Origin: Pseudonocardia sp.
GTDB taxonomy: Bacteria; Actinomycetota; Actinomycetes; Mycobacteriales; Pseudonocardiaceae
Length of the DNA: 33,329 bases
Direction of reading: 5' to 3'
NCBI GenBank assembly: GCA_016794615.1
Contig: JAEUJO010000196.1
Coordinates: forward strand, 1-33,329
Positions 8,474 through 18,537 of this stretch are shown here, in pieces. Position 1 is the stretch's first letter, and the number at the start of each line of letters is the position of its first letter. A program made the position numbers and the translations under genes. A model generated the notes under the pieces. That model was given only the letters and a program-made list of their open reading frames with translations. It did not search any database and was not told where the DNA came from.

Positions 8474-9733
8474 TCAGGTGGTCGCGCGGCGCCGCGAGAC
8501 GCCCGCGGCCACACCGGGCGGCCCGGGCTGGAGCGGCGGCGCGGCCTCCCGCCCCGACAGCGCCGCGGCCACCGCGTCGAAGGCGGCCAACGTGTCCAGC
8601 AGCATCACCGGGGACTGCGCGACCGGCCAGGTCGAGGTCTTCGCGGCGACGGTGCGCGTGCCCGGGTTGACGTAGAGCATCTGCCCGTTGATGCCCAGGC
8701 AGATCAGGACGTCGCCGAGCGGGCGTGGGCTGAACCAGAACTGGTTGCGGTACCAGCCGCCGGGGAAGACCGGACCGCTCGTGGAGACGGCGAAGGCACC
8801 GCGGATGTCGTCGTCCGGCGTCCACGCCTCGCGCACCCACGCCTCGGGGACGACCTGCCGCTCGCCTGCCCGGCCGCCGTCGAGCAGCATCACCCCGAAC
8901 CGGGCGAGGTCCGCCGTCGTCGCGCAGACACCGCCGTCGTGCATGGCCGAGCCCACGACGTCGCAGGTGATCTCGGCGTCCTGCCCGGCGCCGAGCGGTG
9001 CCCAGACAAGCTCGCCGATCAGGTCCGCCATCCGCCGTCCCGCGGCCCGCTCGCAGACCCAGCCCAGCACGTCCGTCTCGCAGGAGCGGTACTCGAACGC
9101 GCCGCCGTGCTCGCGCGCGGCCACCAGCAGGGTGAGGTAGGGGTACATGGAGTCCGGCAGGCCCGGCGTGACCAGCGGGCTCCACCTGGCCGCCTGCTCG
9201 AGGACGCGCACCTCGGCGTTCGGGTCGGTGTACTCCTCGCTGAAGCGGATGCCCGACCGCATGTCCAGCAGGTGGCGCACCGTCGCACCACGGTAGCCAC
9301 CGCTTCGCATCTCCGGGATGTGCTCGGTCACGAGCTGCTCGGGCGCGAGCACCCCGCGGGCGACCAGGTTGCCCGCCACGCAGCCGACGACGGACTTCGA
9401 GATCGACATGAGCAGGTGCGTGGTGTCCGCGCCGGTCTGGCCGAGGTAGCGCTCGTACACCAGCCGGCCGTCCTGCACGATGACCACGCCGTCGGTGAAG
9501 GTGTCGTCCAGGACGGCGTCCACGCTGGTGCGCGTGTGGTCCGACCGGACGGTCTCCACCTCGCCCACCGGCTGCGGGTCCGCGGGGAGCGGGAGCACCG
9601 GGCCGTCGCCGCGGGCGATCCGCTGCGTGGGAACGATCTCGCGCAGGTGGGAGAACGCCCAGCGGTTGTATGGGGGTTCCTGCCAGTTGGCCAGTGTCAC
9701 CCGGGCGTCCGGAGCCGGTGGAAATCCTTGCAT
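8474..9733 (-). CDS. NylB-like serine hydrolase (class C beta-lactamase fold)
   Basis: A 419-residue serine hydrolase of the beta-lactamase/DD-peptidase fold (COG1680). It has the SxxK motif S110-I-S-K113 and a tyrosine at Y215 within FEYRSCETDVLGWV. These positions almost coincide with Ser112, Lys115 and Tyr215 of 6-aminohexanoate-dimer hydrolase NylB. The GGVCATTADLARFG and HDGG blocks and the C-terminal FWFSP/INGQ region also fit this group. No signal peptide is visible, so it is probably cytosolic. I chose the ATG at 9733; a GTG two codons earlier is possible. It is the first gene of an operon with the PucR regulator. An amide or ester of an omega-amino acid would suit the neighbourhood; the true substrate is unknown. 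Confidence 0.85.
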   Translation of the reverse strand: MQGFPPAPDARVTLANWQEPPYNRWAFSHLREIVPTQRIARGDGPVLPLPADPQPVGEVETVRSDHTRTSVDAVLDDTFTDGVVIVQDGRLVYERYLGQTGADTTHLLMSISKSVVGCVAGNLVARGVLAPEQLVTEHIPEMRSGGYRGATVRHLLDMRSGIRFSEEYTDPNAEVRVLEQAARWSPLVTPGLPDSMYPYLTLLVAAREHGGAFEYRSCETDVLGWVCERAAGRRMADLIGELVWAPLGAGQDAEITCDVVGSAMHDGGVCATTADLARFGVMLLDGGRAGERQVVPEAWVREAWTPDDDIRGAFAVSTSGPVFPGGWYRNQFWFSPRPLGDVLICLGINGQMLYVNPGTRTVAAKTSTWPVAQSPVMLLDTLAAFDAVAAALSGREAAPPLQPGPPGVAAGVSRRRATT

Positions 9734-10058
9734 GAGCACGCCCCGACGATAGCAGGCGAGCCTCGGCGAATGCCGCACGGAAATTGCGGGATAATGGATA
9801 GAAAATGTGCGTGAAACAGTGCCGGAGGGTCGACGCGGTCGGTCGGGACGCCTCGCTGGTCCCCGAGCAGCGCGCGCGGCCGCCGCACCCGTCACCAGGA
9901 CGTTACCTGGACCCGGGGTCGACGGCTGCGCACCGCGATGGACACGTCGGGGGTCGATCGTTCGCCGATTCGGCAGGTTTCCTCCGGAAAGCGAACCACC
10001 TACGGTGGGTCGGCGTCCTATTTCCCGAGGCTCCGGCCCCCTCGCCCAGGAGAGGTCC
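9734..10058. promoter_or_regulatory. divergent promoter region, hydrolase-pucR / ATP-grasp
   Basis: These 325 non-coding bases separate divergent starts. An AT-rich patch at 9779-9815 (with GATAATGG at 9790-9797) contrasts with the GC-rich surroundings and is the likeliest promoter zone. Small inverted repeats occur at 9896-9910 (CCAGG/CCTGG) and about 9995-10007 (CCAC/GTGG). On the leftward strand TATCGT lies just before the hydrolase start. No promoter can be assigned firmly. Confidence 0.4.
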
Positions 10059-11573
10059 ATGTCCGACGTGCACGTCCCGCCGTCCGTCACATCTCCCGAT
10101 CTGCCCGAAGTCCGGGAGGAATCGGACGGGCCGGTACGCCGGCACCTCCACGGGATCCCCGACATCCGCGGTTTCTTCCGCACCAACACCGCGCCCGTCT
10201 ACTTCTTCGGGCCCACGGCGTTCAACCTGCTCGGGATCGACCGGTGGGTGCGCAACTTCCACTACGTGGCCTACTACGACTCGTGGGACGGCGCGCACCC
10301 TCGCGTCTTCAGCCCGCGGAACAAGCCGCTCGTCGAGTTCGACAGCGGTGAGGCGATCAACAACTACCTGCTGCGGGACCCCGAGGTGCAGGCCTTCATC
10401 GGCGCGCGCCCGGGCCGGCCGAAGGTGGCGATGGTGTTCTTCAACGAGGAGACCGAGCGGATCTGCGAGGAGCTGGGCTACGAGCTGATCCTGCCGCCGG
10501 ACACCCTGCGCCGCCGGCTGGACTCCAAGATCGTCACCACCGAGCTCGGCAACGAGGCGGGCGCGGCGAGCGTGCCGAACGTGCTCGTCGAGGTCGACTC
10601 GTGGCACACGCTCGTGCGGGTGGCCACCGACGCCGGGCTGGGCACGGACCTGGTGGTGCAGACCCCGTACGGCGACTCGGGCAAGACGACGTTCTTCCTC
10701 ACCTCCGAGACCGACTGGGACCGCTACGGTGCCGAGATCACCGGTCAGCACAGCAAGGTGATGAAGCGGATCAACAACGAGGCCATCGCCGTCGAGGCGG
10801 TCCTCACCCGGCAGGGCACGATCGTGGGGCCCTTCATGACGGACCTGACGGGGTACCCCGAGCTGACCCCCTACCCGGGCGGATGGTGCGGCAACGACCT
10901 GTTCCCGGAGGCGGTCACGCCGGAGCACCAGGCCAAGGCCGTCGATCTCGTGCGCAGGCTGGGCGACCGGCTGGGCGGGGAGGGCTACCGCGGCTTCTTC
11001 GAGGTGGACGTGCTGATCGACGTCGACAGCGACGAGGTCTACCTCGGCGAGCTGAACCCGCGGATCTCCGGCGTGTCGTCGCTGACGAACGTCACCGCGG
11101 GCGCCTACGCGGACCTGCCGCTGTTCCTGTTCCACCTGCTGGAGTACATGGACGTCGACTACGACCTCGACGTCGAGGAGATCAACGAGCGGTGGCGGGA
11201 GCTCGGCGGCGCCGACGCGTGGTCCCAGCTGATCATGAAGGAGCCGCGGCACACGGTCGAGCGGATCGTCAGTGCCCCGCGAACGGGCACCTACCGGCTC
11301 GAGCCCGACGGGTCGATGCGGTTCATGCGCGAGTCGCACGACTGGCACAAGCTCGAAGACCCCGACGAGTGCTTCTTCATGCGCGTCTACGGTGCGGGCG
11401 ACTACCGGTTCAAGGGCGCGGACCTCGGCGTCCTCGTCGCCAGGGACCGGATGCAGACCCCGGACGGCCTCACCGACCGGGCGGGCCGCTACATCGAGGG
11501 CATCCGGGCCCTCTACGTCAGCGAGCCGCTGGCCGGCGAGCCGCCCGTGGTCGCCCGCCCCGCCGTCAAGTGA
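10059..11573 (+). CDS. stand-alone ATP-grasp enzyme (biotin-carboxylase-like)
   Basis: A 504-residue ATP-grasp protein, likely to activate a carboxylate as an acyl phosphate and join it to an amine or similar nucleophile. The nucleotide loop TPYGDSGKTTFF lies near residue 210. The metal-binding ELNPRISG strand lies near residue 330, preceded by EVDVLIDVDSDEVYLGE. It resembles proteins annotated as biotin carboxylase, but there is no biotin carrier domain, carboxyltransferase or carrier gene nearby. I therefore prefer an amide ligase or unknown ATP-grasp activity. The ATG at 10059 has AGGAGAGG eight bases upstream. The gene is divergent from the hydrolase-pucR pair and its last eight bases overlap the convergent aminotransferase. 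The substrate is unknown. Confidence 0.8.
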   Translation: MSDVHVPPSVTSPDLPEVREESDGPVRRHLHGIPDIRGFFRTNTAPVYFFGPTAFNLLGIDRWVRNFHYVAYYDSWDGAHPRVFSPRNKPLVEFDSGEAINNYLLRDPEVQAFIGARPGRPKVAMVFFNEETERICEELGYELILPPDTLRRRLDSKIVTTELGNEAGAASVPNVLVEVDSWHTLVRVATDAGLGTDLVVQTPYGDSGKTTFFLTSETDWDRYGAEITGQHSKVMKRINNEAIAVEAVLTRQGTIVGPFMTDLTGYPELTPYPGGWCGNDLFPEAVTPEHQAKAVDLVRRLGDRLGGEGYRGFFEVDVLIDVDSDEVYLGELNPRISGVSSLTNVTAGAYADLPLFLFHLLEYMDVDYDLDVEEINERWRELGGADAWSQLIMKEPRHTVERIVSAPRTGTYRLEPDGSMRFMRESHDWHKLEDPDECFFMRVYGAGDYRFKGADLGVLVARDRMQTPDGLTDRAGRYIEGIRALYVSEPLAGEPPVVARPAVK

Positions 11574-12939
11574 GGCCCGGTCGACCGAGCGCAACGACCG
11601 CCTGCTCGACGACCATGAGCCCCTCGTCAAGGAGGTGGTCCGGGATGACCAGCGGCGGAAGGAAGCGCAGCACGTTGCCGTAGGTGCCACAGGTCAGCAC
11701 CACCACCCCGGCCCGGTGGCAGGCCGCCGCGACCGCCGCGGTGGCCGCCGGGTCGGGGGTGGTCGTGCCCGGCTGCACCAGTTCGATCGCGACCATCGCG
11801 CCCCGGCCCCGCACGTCGCCGACAGCCGGGCAGCGGTCCTGCAGTGCGCGCAGCCGCGGCAGCATCGTCGCCCCGATCCGACGGGCGGCGGCGCACAGGT
11901 CCTGCTCCTCGATCGTGCGGATCGCGCCGAGGGCGGCCGCGCAGGCCAGGGGGTTGCCGCCGTAGGTGCCGCCCAGGCCGCTCTTGTGCACGGCGTCCAT
12001 GATCTCCGCCCGGCCGGTCACGGCGGCCAGCGGCAGGCCGCCCGCGATGCCCTTGGCGGTCGTCACCAGGTCCGGCACCACGCCCTCGTGCTCGCAGGCG
12101 AACCAGTCGCCGGTGCGTGCGAACCCGGTCTGCACCTCGTCCGCGACGAACACGATGCCGTTGCGCCGGCAGTACTCGGCCAGCCCGGACAGGAAGCCCG
12201 GTGCGGGCACGACGAACCCGCCCTCACCCTGGATCGGCTCGATCACCACGCAGGCCACGTTCCCCGCGCCCACCTGCGCGTCGATCGCGCCGGTGACGGC
12301 GGCGAGCGCCTCGGGACCGCACTGCTCCGGTCCGGTGGGCCAGCGGTAGGGGTAGGCCATCGGCATCCGGTACACCTCGGGCGCGAACGGCCCGAATCCA
12401 TGCTTGTAGGGCATGTTCTTGGCGGTCAGCGCCATCGTGAGGTTCGTGCGGCCGTGGTAGGCGTGGTCGAACGCGATCACGGCCTGCCGCCCGGTGTGGG
12501 CGCGGGCGATCTTGACGGCGTTCTCCACCGCCTCGGAGCCGGTGTTGAACAGGGCCGAGCGCTTGGCGTGGCTGCCGGGCGTGAGCCGCGCCAGCTCCTC
12601 GCACACCGCCACGTAGCCCTCGTAGGGGGTGACCATGAAGCAGGTGTGGGTGAAGCGCTCGACCTGCTCGCGGACGCCCTCGACGACGTGCGGCGCGGCG
12701 TTGCCCACCCCGACCACGGCGATCCCCGAGCCGAGGTCGATCAGCGAGTTGCCGTCGACGTCGACGAGCACGCCGCCGCCGGCGCGCTCGACGAACACCG
12801 GCAGGACAGTGCCGACACCCGGAGCGACGACGGCCTCGCGGCGCTCCAGCAGCGCCCGCGACCGCGGGCCCGGGATCTCGGTGACGAGCAGGCGGCGCTG
12901 GGCGAGCGTGGGGCCGCCCGGGGCGAGAGCGGTGGTCAC
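11566..12939 (-). CDS. gabT: 4-aminobutyrate-type class III aminotransferase (GabT-like)
   Basis: A 457-residue PLP enzyme of fold type I, class III, moving the omega-amino group of GABA or a related compound to 2-oxoglutarate. Visible are FNTGSEAVENAVKIAR near 131-146, DHAYHGRTN near 158-166, Asp267 in VADEVQTGFARTG, and the PLP lysine Lys296 in TTAKGIAGGLPL. The set matches GabT better than ornithine or acetylornithine enzymes, although other omega-amino acids are possible. The GTG start at 12939 is preceded by AGGAGG. It is divergent from the Ntn hydrolase gene across a palindrome-rich 174-base gap, and its stop overlaps the ATP-grasp gene end by eight bases. No gabD (succinate-semialdehyde dehydrogenase) lies in the window. 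Confidence 0.9.
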   Translation of the reverse strand: MTTALAPGGPTLAQRRLLVTEIPGPRSRALLERREAVVAPGVGTVLPVFVERAGGGVLVDVDGNSLIDLGSGIAVVGVGNAAPHVVEGVREQVERFTHTCFMVTPYEGYVAVCEELARLTPGSHAKRSALFNTGSEAVENAVKIARAHTGRQAVIAFDHAYHGRTNLTMALTAKNMPYKHGFGPFAPEVYRMPMAYPYRWPTGPEQCGPEALAAVTGAIDAQVGAGNVACVVIEPIQGEGGFVVPAPGFLSGLAEYCRRNGIVFVADEVQTGFARTGDWFACEHEGVVPDLVTTAKGIAGGLPLAAVTGRAEIMDAVHKSGLGGTYGGNPLACAAALGAIRTIEEQDLCAAARRIGATMLPRLRALQDRCPAVGDVRGRGAMVAIELVQPGTTTPDPAATAAVAAACHRAGVVVLTCGTYGNVLRFLPPLVIPDHLLDEGLMVVEQAVVALGRPGLT

Positions 12940-12971
12940 GGGACCTCCTGGAGGTGGCGCGGTGCGAGGCG

Positions 12972-12988
12972 GTGTGAGGAGGTCACAC
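12972..12988. promoter_or_regulatory. inverted repeat in the gabT leader, operator candidate
   Basis: GTGTGA and TCACAC flank a five-base spacer (GGAGG), 33-49 bases upstream of the gabT start. The size and position suit a dimeric regulator site. The regulator is unknown; PucR is a candidate by neighbourhood. Confidence 0.4.
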
Positions 12989-12996
12989 TCCACCTG

Positions 12997-13009
12997 GCGC
13001 ACCGTGCGC
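12997..13009. promoter_or_regulatory. 13-bp palindrome GCGCAC-C-GTGCGC
   Basis: A perfect odd palindrome between gabT and the divergent Ntn hydrolase gene. It may be an operator, although GC-rich palindromes of this size can arise by chance. Confidence 0.35.
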
Positions 13010-13070
13010 GACAACGGACGTCCCGGCAGGTCGGCCTCGCTCCCGTTGGCCGAAACGGCACGTCCGTCAG

Positions 13071-13105
13071 GACTGCCTTGACGAGCAGCCTCCGTCAAGG
13101 CAGTC
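13071..13105. promoter_or_regulatory. 13-bp inverted repeat just upstream of the Ntn hydrolase
   Basis: GACTGCCTTGACG (13071-13083) and CGTCAAGGCAGTC (13093-13105) are perfect reverse complements separated by nine bases. The repeat ends nine bases before the GTG start of the Ntn hydrolase, so it could be an operator or an mRNA hairpin covering the translation start. Confidence 0.6.
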
Positions 13106-13113
13106 TTGACACC

Positions 13114-14103
13114 GTGGGAACGTTGATCTTCTGGGGCATCCGTGAGCCGGTGCCCGGCCCGCGGTGGCGGCAGCTGCTGGACGCCACGTGGAGCGGCTAC
13201 CGGGGCTGGTACGTCGGCCACGGCGCCGGTGCGCGCCCGACCCCGGCTGCGGCGGCGGAGATGCTGGATCGGTACATGCCGGAGCTGGTGCCGACCTGGC
13301 GGCTCCTCGTCGACCTCGCGGGCGGCGACGAGACCGCCGCCCGTTTCCTCACGCTGTACGACCCGCCCCGCTTCCTGCCCGGCTGCGCGCAGGTCGCGCT
13401 CGTCGACGACGCCCTGGCGCTGATCCGCAACTACGACTACCGGCCGGACCTGTGCGAGCGCGTCGTCTACTCCAGCGCCTTCACCGGCCGCCGGGTGATC
13501 GGCTCGGGCGACTGCCTGTGGGGCCTGCTCGACGGCATGAACGACGCCGGGCTCGCGATCTCGCTCACCGCGGTGACCGGGTACCCCGGGCCACCTGGGT
13601 TCGGGATCCCGCTGGTGGTGCGCTACCTGCTCGAGACGGCGACGACCACACGGGAGGCGATCGCCGCCGTGTCGCGCCTCCCGGTGCACATGGCCTACAA
13701 CCTCACCCTGCTGGACCGCCACGGCGACGCCGCCACCGTGTTCGTCGCGCCCGGCGTCGAGCCGCACGCGTCCGCGCACCGCGTGGCCACCAACCACCGC
13801 GACACCGTGCCCGACGACCCCGAGCACGCCTCGTCGCTGTCCAGCGTCGAGCGCCAGGACACGCTGTTCATGTTGCTGGAGCGGCGCCCGGACCCGGAGG
13901 CGGTGATCGCCGCCTTCCTCACCGAGCCCCTGTACACCACCGAGTACGCCCGGGGCTTCGGCACGATGTACACCGCCGCCTACCGCCCGGACCTCGGCTT
14001 CGTCGACTACGTCTGGCCCGGTTCGCGCTGGCGCCGCACCTTCGACTCGCCCGACGACACCCACCTCGCGGTCTACCGCGACGGCTGGGCCGCCTCGCCG
14101 TGA
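13114..14103 (+). CDS. C45-like Ntn amidohydrolase/acyltransferase
   Basis: A 329-residue protein of the Ntn-hydrolase superfamily, peptidase C45 / acyl-CoA:6-aminopenicillanate acyltransferase type, which cleaves or forms linear amide bonds. The likely nucleophile is Cys91 in FLPGCAQVALVDD; Gly-Cys is the self-cleavage junction in characterised relatives. It is followed by IRNYDY near 108-113 and GLLDGMNDAGLAISL near 135-150, both family landmarks. The GTG at 13114 gives the usual short N-terminus, but its ribosome site is weak (AAGG 13 bases upstream, inside a palindrome arm). It is divergent from gabT and overlaps a small downstream gene by four bases. An amide of GABA or a polyamine is a plausible substrate, by inference. 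Confidence 0.8.
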   Translation: MGTLIFWGIREPVPGPRWRQLLDATWSGYRGWYVGHGAGARPTPAAAAEMLDRYMPELVPTWRLLVDLAGGDETAARFLTLYDPPRFLPGCAQVALVDDALALIRNYDYRPDLCERVVYSSAFTGRRVIGSGDCLWGLLDGMNDAGLAISLTAVTGYPGPPGFGIPLVVRYLLETATTTREAIAAVSRLPVHMAYNLTLLDRHGDAATVFVAPGVEPHASAHRVATNHRDTVPDDPEHASSLSSVERQDTLFMLLERRPDPEAVIAAFLTEPLYTTEYARGFGTMYTAAYRPDLGFVDYVWPGSRWRRTFDSPDDTHLAVYRDGWAASP

Positions 14104-14357
14104 CCGGCACGGGCCGCGACCGCCTCGCCACCGCGACCACCGACGAGCTGGCCGTCCTGGCCGAGGCCGCGATCGACGCACTCGCCCGCAGCGACGATCC
14201 CGCCGCCTTCGGCCATCTCCTGCGGCTGACGCGGGTCACCGGTGCGGCCGTCGGGACGGCGGCGCGCACCCTGGCCGACCACAGCTCCTGGACGGGTGTC
14301 GCGGAGATCGCAGGAACCAGCCGCCAGGCCGCCTGGGAGCGGTGGCGAGGCCGGTGA
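14100..14357 (+). CDS. small helix-turn-helix protein coupled to the Ntn hydrolase
   Basis: An 85-residue protein starting at a GTG that overlaps the upstream stop (GTGA), so it is probably translated by coupling. The C-terminus WTGVAEIAGTSRQAAWERWR has the spacing of a helix-turn-helix in which the second helix (SRQAAWERW) reads DNA. The N-terminal 50 residues look alpha-helical. There is no ligand domain. It may modulate the adjacent gene, or be a small DNA-binding protein of unknown role; I do not recognise a named family. Confidence 0.65.
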   Translation: MTGTGRDRLATATTDELAVLAEAAIDALARSDDPAAFGHLLRLTRVTGAAVGTAARTLADHSSWTGVAEIAGTSRQAAWERWRGR

Positions 14358-14387
14358 GAGGCCCGCCGTAGACCGGTGCGGGGCGAC

Positions 14388-14401
14388 GGGCCGAACGTCC
14401 C
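14388..14401. promoter_or_regulatory. DosR/DevR-like box upstream of the Acg-family gene
   Basis: GGGCCGAACGTCCC reads GGGACGTTCGGCCC on the other strand, close to the DosR core GGGACTTTNGTCCC. It lies 114 bases before the Acg-type gene; acg (Rv2032) is a DosR-regulon member in Mycobacterium tuberculosis. Confidence 0.55.
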
Positions 14402-14514
14402 CCGGCCCGCAGACCTGCGGCACTGCCCGCCTCGTGGCACCGGTGGCTGAATGGATACCGTCGGCGGGATGCTCCGCAATCGGGTCGACGCCGACCCAAC
14501 GGACGGGAGTGACG

Positions 14515-15498
14515 ATGACTGCGACGACTGTCGATCCCAGCACGGTGCGTAGCGCCCTGCAGTTGGCGGCACGCGCCCCGTCGGTGCACAACACGCAGCC
14601 CTGGAAGTGGCGCGTCGGCGACGGATCCGTGGAGCTGCTCGCGGACGAGGCCCGCCGGCTGCGCGCGACGGACCAGGACGGCCGCGACCTGATGATCAGC
14701 TGCGGCGCCGCGTTGCACCACGTGCGGGTGGCGCTCGCCGCGGCCGGTGTCGACACGACCGTGCACCGGCTGCCCGACCCGGCCCGACCGGACCTGCTCG
14801 CGACGATCGAGCTGCACCCGGGCAGCGGACGCCACTCCGGGGTCGACCCGGAGCAGGCCGCCGCGATCCCGGGACGGCGCACGGACCGCAGGCGATTCGA
14901 CGGGTGGGCGGTGCCCGAGGGAGTCACGGCCCAGTTCGTGCAGCACGCCGGCGCGCAAGGGGCGATCCTGCGGGTGGTGACCGACGGGATGGCCCTGCAC
15001 ACGCTGTACGCCGCGATCCGGGCCGCCGCCGCGGAACACGACGAGGACGCCGTGGTCGAGGCCGAGCTCATCGCCTGGACGGGGCTGCACGGCACCGATG
15101 CCGGCATCCCGGCGGCGAACATCCCGGTGCCCGGCAAGCGCTCCGCAGGCCCGCCCGAGCGCCGGTTCGCCGACGCCGAGCTCACCGAGCGCGGCGCGGT
15201 CGCGCCCGACTCCGCGACGCTGCTGGTCATCGGCACCTCCTCGGACGACCGGCTCTCCCAGCTGCGCGCGGGCGAGGCGGCGAGCGCGGTCCTCCTGCAG
15301 GCGGCGCTGGCCGGCATGAGCAGCAGCCCGCTGACCGAGCCGCTGGAGATCGCCCGCACCCGTACGGTCATCGCGGACGAGGTGCTCGACGGCACGATGT
15401 CACCCCAGATCGTGATCCGTGTCGGGTGGCCCTCGGGAGCGGGTGCGGTCCCCGCGCTGACCCCGCGGCGCGCCCTCGACGAGCAGATCGAGCGGTAG
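14515..15498 (+). CDS. Acg-family FMN-binding nitroreductase homologue
   Basis: A 327-residue protein of the Acg (Rv2032/Rv3127) branch of the nitroreductase superfamily. The N-terminus AARAPSVHNTQPWKWRV near residues 19-35 is the family signature for flavin binding. The internal GRRTDRRRFDGWAVP near 121-135 and the C-terminal MSSSPLTEPLE and PQIVIRVGWP blocks also match. In mycobacteria these proteins are dormancy-induced and may sequester flavin, not reduce nitro groups. The ATG at 14515 has GGGAG upstream. A DosR-like box lies 114 bases upstream, and a strong shared terminator follows the gene. The two universal stress protein genes in this window have similar boxes. Confidence 0.88.
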   Translation: MTATTVDPSTVRSALQLAARAPSVHNTQPWKWRVGDGSVELLADEARRLRATDQDGRDLMISCGAALHHVRVALAAAGVDTTVHRLPDPARPDLLATIELHPGSGRHSGVDPEQAAAIPGRRTDRRRFDGWAVPEGVTAQFVQHAGAQGAILRVVTDGMALHTLYAAIRAAAAEHDEDAVVEAELIAWTGLHGTDAGIPAANIPVPGKRSAGPPERRFADAELTERGAVAPDSATLLVIGTSSDDRLSQLRAGEAASAVLLQAALAGMSSSPLTEPLEIARTRTVIADEVLDGTMSPQIVIRVGWPSGAGAVPALTPRRALDEQIER

Positions 15499-15512
15499 GC
15501 CGTCACACGACT

Positions 15513-15545
15513 GCGGCCCCCGTCCCGAGAAGGGACGGGGGCCGC
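15513..15545. terminator. bidirectional terminator between the Acg gene and ppdK
   Basis: GCGGCCCCCGTCCC (15513-15526) and GGGACGGGGGCCGC (15532-15545) form a perfect 14-bp stem with a five-base loop. The hairpin lies between two converging genes, 15 bases after one stop and about 75 after the other. Confidence 0.9.
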
Positions 15546-15619
15546 CTCGTCTGTCGGCCGGTGTGTCGGCCCGCGGACCTGACCCGGGGTCCCTGGTCGG
15601 GAGACCCCGGGTCGGTCGG

Positions 15620-18319
<2,700 letters not shown>

Positions 18320-18402
18320 CTCGCTCCTCCCGGAAACGGTCCGCCGACGCGCGCTCCATCGGTGCAGGCCGTCGTCGGCAGCCTCTGAATCGAGCGTATG
18401 AA

Positions 18403-18416
18403 GGGCCGACGCGGCC
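18403..18416. promoter_or_regulatory. weak DosR-like sequence upstream of ppdK
   Basis: GGGCCGACGCGGCC matches about 10 of 14 positions of the box form GGGCCGAAGGTCCC. It lies 84 bases upstream of the ppdK start. It could equally be a chance GC-rich palindrome. Confidence 0.25.
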
Positions 18417-18426
18417 CGACAGCGGA

Positions 18427-18475
18427 CGAACGCCCCGGGACCGGGTGGTTTCGGCTACCGGATCCGGGGCGTTCG
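18427..18475. repeat. 12-bp inverted repeat in the ppdK/NYN divergent region
   Basis: CGAACGCCCCGG (18427-18438) and CCGGGGCGTTCG (18464-18475) are perfect reverse complements around a 25-base loop, within which CCGG/CCGG can pair further. It lies between divergent genes, so it terminates neither. It could be a hairpin in the NYN gene's 5' leader or an operator. Confidence 0.6.
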
Positions 18476-18537
18476 GCCCTTGCGCCGGACGCGGGAGCCG
18501 TACTCCCGATCATCCATCCCCGGCCCAGGAGGTCCGA

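Noticed and set aside
6818..9814. long rightward open frame across the PucR and hydrolase genes
   Set aside because: It spans two real leftward genes and their junction. Its His/Arg/Gly-rich composition is that of a shadow frame.
9845..9863. GGGAC...GTCCC pair upstream of the ATP-grasp gene as a DosR box
   Set aside because: The half-sites are too far apart for the 14-base core of the DosR box.
10059..11573. true biotin carboxylase of an acyl-CoA carboxylase
   Set aside because: No biotin carrier domain or carboxyltransferase is present, and the neighbours concern amines, so I used a neutral ATP-grasp name.
14437..14503. tRNA-like text: GGTGGCTGAATGGATACC followed by a hairpin GGGTCG-ACGC-CGACCC (14482-14497)
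   Set aside because: The hairpin lacks the TTC of a T-loop, the acceptor strands do not pair, and no anticodon arm can be drawn. It is probably chance in the leader of the Acg-family gene.
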